Origin: Parapristionchus giblindavisi
Lineage: Eukaryota > Nematoda > Chromadorea > Rhabditida > Diplogasteridae
Reading direction: 5' to 3'
Assembly: GCA_943737045.1 (NCBI GenBank)
Contig: CALSFV010000217.1
Coordinates: 806,001 to 870,000, forward strand
DNA length: 64,000 nucleotides
Below, piece after piece: positions 60,813-64,000 of this stretch. The notes beneath the pieces are model-generated. The model searched no databases. It was not told where the DNA came from and was given only the letters and a program-made list of their open reading frames with translations. The position numbers and the translations under genes were made by a program. The first letter of the stretch is position 1. The number at the start of each line of letters is the position of its first letter.

Positions 60813-62112
60813 TTAGTGCGTGTTGAGACGTTGTACTTAAATCGAGACAAGGACTTAATACATTCCTTCTTAATGATGTCCGTGGGCTTGTCTACTTCGC
60901 TTTTCTCAGACTTAAATAAATGAAATAAAATAAAATTATCCATAATTTTCCGTTAAAACGGCAAATATGCTAAATTATGCATACGTTCTGGCCATATTGA
61001 AGTTTCTCCCCAATCATTTCGAGAAATTTGATAGCGCATCTCAGCGATTCCTTAATGAGCGATTAATTAATCAATATGTGAGACACACACAGAGATTAAA
61101 TTTACCCGAATGCCATAAGTTGGCGAACGATTTGCCCGTATTCAGACAAATGCTAGCCTGTATATGAGCAAATCGGTGGTTTTTGGGCAACCATTTGCCC
61201 GAATGTGGGCAAATCGTGAACGCAAGTATCGTAAGTTGGCAAATCTATTACCCATATTTGAGTTTGCTTTTTTTTTACCCAAGTTTGCTCTCACAATGAG
61301 TGCACTATGAGAGAGTACTAAATTCCTCTGAACAAATAGACTCACAAGTTTACTTCAAGAGCAGACTTTAAATATACTTTAAGTTTCGAAATACCAGAGA
61401 TGAACCAGTCGTACCTCTGCATCCTTATCGACATATTGACCTACGGAAGGTTGAGGTATATTGAGCAGATTGCATATACAATGATCAATGATGCTGTTAG
61501 GCACAATACCCTTGAGGTATAGGTGACCAATAAAGCTACAGTACCTGCTAAAATAAAATAAAATGATTTTTTAAATTCTGAGTTAAAGATTATTTCCGCT
61601 GTATGTGACAAAACGGGGAAATTATTTCTCTAGCTACTATTCCTCTTTCAGCGTCTAATGATCAGCTATTGACGATAGTTTGTTATTAAATATTAAATTT
61701 CTTTGACTGAACTCTTTTGCTCGTATCTCGCTAAACTTATGCGTTTCATGCGCAAATTTGAAATAAAAAAAAACAATCGAAATATCAAAATTCGAAAAAA
61801 TCAAAAATTTCTAAATATTCATTCAAAATTAAAGTGCACTTACGTTATATTTCCAAATTTGTATTTCTGGAAAAGTGCTCGTTCCCTGTGCAGATCATCT
61901 ATAGATTTAAACTCTGTTGGTTCAATCTTTTCAAAAACATGAAGTGTCGTCGTGTTGAAGATTGCATAAGCGCGTTGGATTATCGAGTCGCGGAATTTAG
62001 AAACGTTCGCAGTCTCGTCCAATTCCGATTCCACTTCAGCAGCGCAAATGGCGGAGTAAAGATGACAAATATCCGGGTTCTCAGCTGCTTTTTCGAAAAT
62101 CAATTCGGCTAT
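60813..62112 (-). pseudogene. eIF4G-like MIF4G domain fragment, copy 2
   Basis: Four minus-strand exons join in phase: 61844-62112, 61415-61547, 60985-61050, 60813-60910. The protein reads like the middle of an eIF4G MIF4G domain: IAELIFEKAAENPDICHLYS, then SKFRDSIIQRA, RYCSFIGHLYLKGIVPN and ESLRCAIKFLEMIGEKLQ. These match the helical-repeat consensus (ELVFEKA..P.F...YA, FR..LL..C, IRFIGELF..G, ECL..LL..IGK). MIF4G domains of eIF4G bind eIF4A and RNA to recruit ribosomes. No start exon and no 3' exons after 60813 were found. It is a partial copy, or a model whose ends lie among the surrounding repeats. A repeat related to 34.24-34.42 kb lies in the intron 61051-61414. Confidence 0.65.
61106..61305. 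repeat. Repeat shared with 34240-34415, in MIF4G intron
   Basis: Short words such as GGCAAATC and its inverse GATTTGCC recur within it, giving a weakly self-complementary element. It lies between MIF4G copy 2 exons 61415-61547 and 60985-61050. Confidence 0.6.
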
Positions 62113-62222
62113 CTGAATTATAATCAATTGATAATTGAGCACAATTTACCGTATTTTTTTCCGTTTGAAATAAACAAGTATAGCCCAAGTATTCGGAATG
62201 GAGAAATTTCGTGGCAACCCAG

Positions 62223-63392
62223 CTATGAAACACCCATTAGCTGATAAAGTTGTTCAATGTCAATGTCAAATTTCAATCGCACATCGTCGAGGTCAGGAGA
62301 ATCGTGAACCCGCCAACCGATGAATTTGATAATGCAGCAATCAATAGTCTTCTTTGAAGTCATATTCAAGATATCACTGACGTCACTCAATAGATTCTGG
62401 AAAGAAGAAGAAACGCTCAACGGTTAAAGATGGAGGCCCTCGAATGTCTATGCAAATGTATAACATATATATTATGCAGGTCACAAGTTATATGCAAGAA
62501 ATTAGCACGACCATTCATCAATCCCGTAGCGCAGTGGTAAAAGCGCTCACTAGTAAGCGTAACGTCGCGGGCATTAGCATAAACTAATTTATGTAAGGTA
62601 TGCAGAATAACTTTTGCTATCTTTCTGTCTTTTGTTCACGAAAATATTGCTCGGACACCACCTTTAATAATATTGGCAAATTATGGTATTGTTTGGCTGG
62701 CAGAAAAAAAGGGGGATCAAAGCATGAAAGTACTCTAATATTTGCACTGCATGTTAATAAAAATGATGATGAAATTAACAATTATTATATTGGCCATACT
62801 CCACAATGTATACCGATAATTCTTGAGAAATTATGCTTCCACAATTAGAACGTCAGCATTTAAACTATTTTAAATTTGTGAAAGGAAAATAAGGGCACAT
62901 GAAACTCTCATCATTTTATACACTGTCTTAATCGCTTTATCTATTCTTTTCGGAACTTTTGAACTACACATTAAAAATCAATAAATTAGAAAACGTCATA
63001 TGTACCTCAACCTGCCAATTTTTTCGATGAAGCCTACGAAGCATCTTGATCTCGGATCTGTAATTGAAAGAAATATTATTTTGCACCCCCCCCCCCATCT
63101 GCTATACGCTCTTTGTATGAAAGAAAATTAACAAAGAGTGTCAAATGCCTGATATATTCGAACAAACTTCGATATAACACTTACATGGTTTTGAAAGAGA
63201 CGTTATGCTTGAAATCAGATAGGGTCTTAAGCCATATTTTCACAGTTTTTGTCCCATTCTCTGCCTTAATAAAGTAATAAATATTATTTTTTCCACAACA
63301 AGCAAAATAATGCATAAAATACATACATTTTTGTCGTCCAGAAACTTCTTCACAATCAGTTTGAGAAATTTAACAGCGCATTCCAACGATTC
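62223..63392 (-). pseudogene. eIF4G-like MIF4G gene, 3' part, copy 1 (partial)
   Basis: Exons 63327-63392, 63185-63264, 63006-63057 and 62223-62396 join in phase and end at TAG (62223-62225). The first exon (ESLECAVKFLKLIVKKFLDD) is the same 66 nt long as copy-2 exon 60985-61050 and clearly paralogous. The second (FKHNVSFKT) matches the copy-2 exon ending FKYNVSTRT. The last exons (MLRRLHRKNWQVE, then LSDVSDILNMTSKKTIDCC, ending QLMGVS) have no counterpart in copy 2. Upstream MIF4G exons are absent between 63393 and the window end, so it is 5'-incomplete here. It may continue outside the window, so pseudogene status is tentative. A tRNA-bearing MITE (62424-62667) occupies its last intron. Confidence 0.55.
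62424..62667. mobile_element. tRNA-bearing MITE family 1, inverted shorter copy
   Basis: Opposite orientation to the other copies: TTAAAGATGGAGGCC at left, GGTGTCCGAGC reversed at right. Box A TAGCGCAGTGGTA at about 62527 is intact, but box B has been lost after GTCGCGGGC, with loss of neighbouring body. It lies in the last intron of the MIF4G copy 1. Confidence 0.75.
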
Positions 63393-63847
63393 CTTAATGA
63401 CAATGAGTATTCCACGAATATACCGTCAAAACGAAAGAGATCGTAGAAGATTATACGGAAAATTCTCCTGCTTTTCCATACTGTTTCAAAAAAAATGAAA
63501 ATGCTATATTTCCCTGAACTTTATCCCAAATTCTGTGAATTTAAAAAAAAACCCTCCATTACACCGGCCCATGATGGTTTCAAAATCTAAAATTCGCATC
63601 TTATTTTGTTCAGAAGCGACCTTCTAATCGAAAGCAGTTCACTCCATCGATAAGGCTACTTCAACATAAAATGCACTTTTTCAATTAATTTTAAATCGAT
63701 TTAGTCTTTCCTAATTGGACTAAAATCGACGCAAAAAGTTGTAAAATTGAAAAAAAAATGGAAAATCTCCTAGAATTCCGTACAATCTCCTACTTGTCCC
63801 ATTGTCTCCCGTGTTGACGGTTGTGGTCAATACTGAGAATCTCTGGT

Positions 63848-64000
63848 ATTTTTGGTATATACTTAACGGCTAAAAAAACTGAGTCACAGACTTTTAGTCT
63901 ACTTCAAGTGAAAGAACATTTGACGAAATGCATTACCACACCACTTGAAGCAGACTTACAAGTTTACTTCAAGTGCAGACTTTAAGTAGACTTAAAGTTT
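63848..64000. mobile_element. ACTTAAAGT hairpin MITE, copy cut by window end
   Basis: The core AAAGAACATTTGACGAAATG and flanking ACTTNAAGT motifs match the copies at 4539 and 38097. A short related scrap (ACTTTAAATATACTTTAAGT) is at about 61363-61382. Confidence 0.7.

Overview
The window is nuclear DNA from a nematode, most likely a rhabditid close to Caenorhabditis. The evidence is many short exons, TTTCAG-type 3' splice sites, short AT-rich introns, a CYP33/34/35-like cytochrome P450, nematode-type PDZ and GNAT-like families, and a mariner relic. All gene models were built by hand from splice signals, reading-frame phase and comparison between paralogues inside the window; no database search was possible. 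LAYOUT: 1-333, end of a tRNA-bearing MITE; 917-9158 (+), an intact 14-exon P450 with repeat-stuffed introns; 9565-11920 (+), a 10-exon protein with two PDZ domains; 13820-18934 (-), gene A, a 26-exon protein of about 1055 residues with signal peptide, cysteine-rich ectodomain, one membrane span, a long cytoplasmic region and an Ala/Pro tail. From 19.3 to 36.1 kb lies a repeat island of nested inverted-repeat elements, with a dead mariner (19483-20760), a hAT-like MITE (21110-21841), 126-bp and 118-bp tandem arrays and a 5'-truncated LINE (32299-33127). PARALOGUE AND GNAT CLUSTER: 36236-46055 (-) is pseudogene B, a paralogue of gene A that lost its 5' exons, carries a frameshift and has a 5.2-kb TA-flanked element in one exon. 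Three GNAT-like paralogues follow: copy 2 (46663-49977, +) broken by a 1.4-kb palindromic element in exon 1, copy 1 (55784-57345, +) intact, copy 3 (58150-59488, -) lacking its first exons beside a LINE fragment. The right end (60813-63392, -) holds two incomplete copies of an eIF4G-like MIF4G gene. The genes do not form a pathway; what links the window is repeats. Several MITE families recur in introns and between genes, one class carries a tRNA-like Pol III promoter inside inverted-repeat ends, many are near-perfect hairpins, and a GATCTTT heptamer repeat sits beside splice sites in at least four genes. The window gives two clear cases of gene breakage by such elements, each with a paralogue in the same window showing the ancestral exon.
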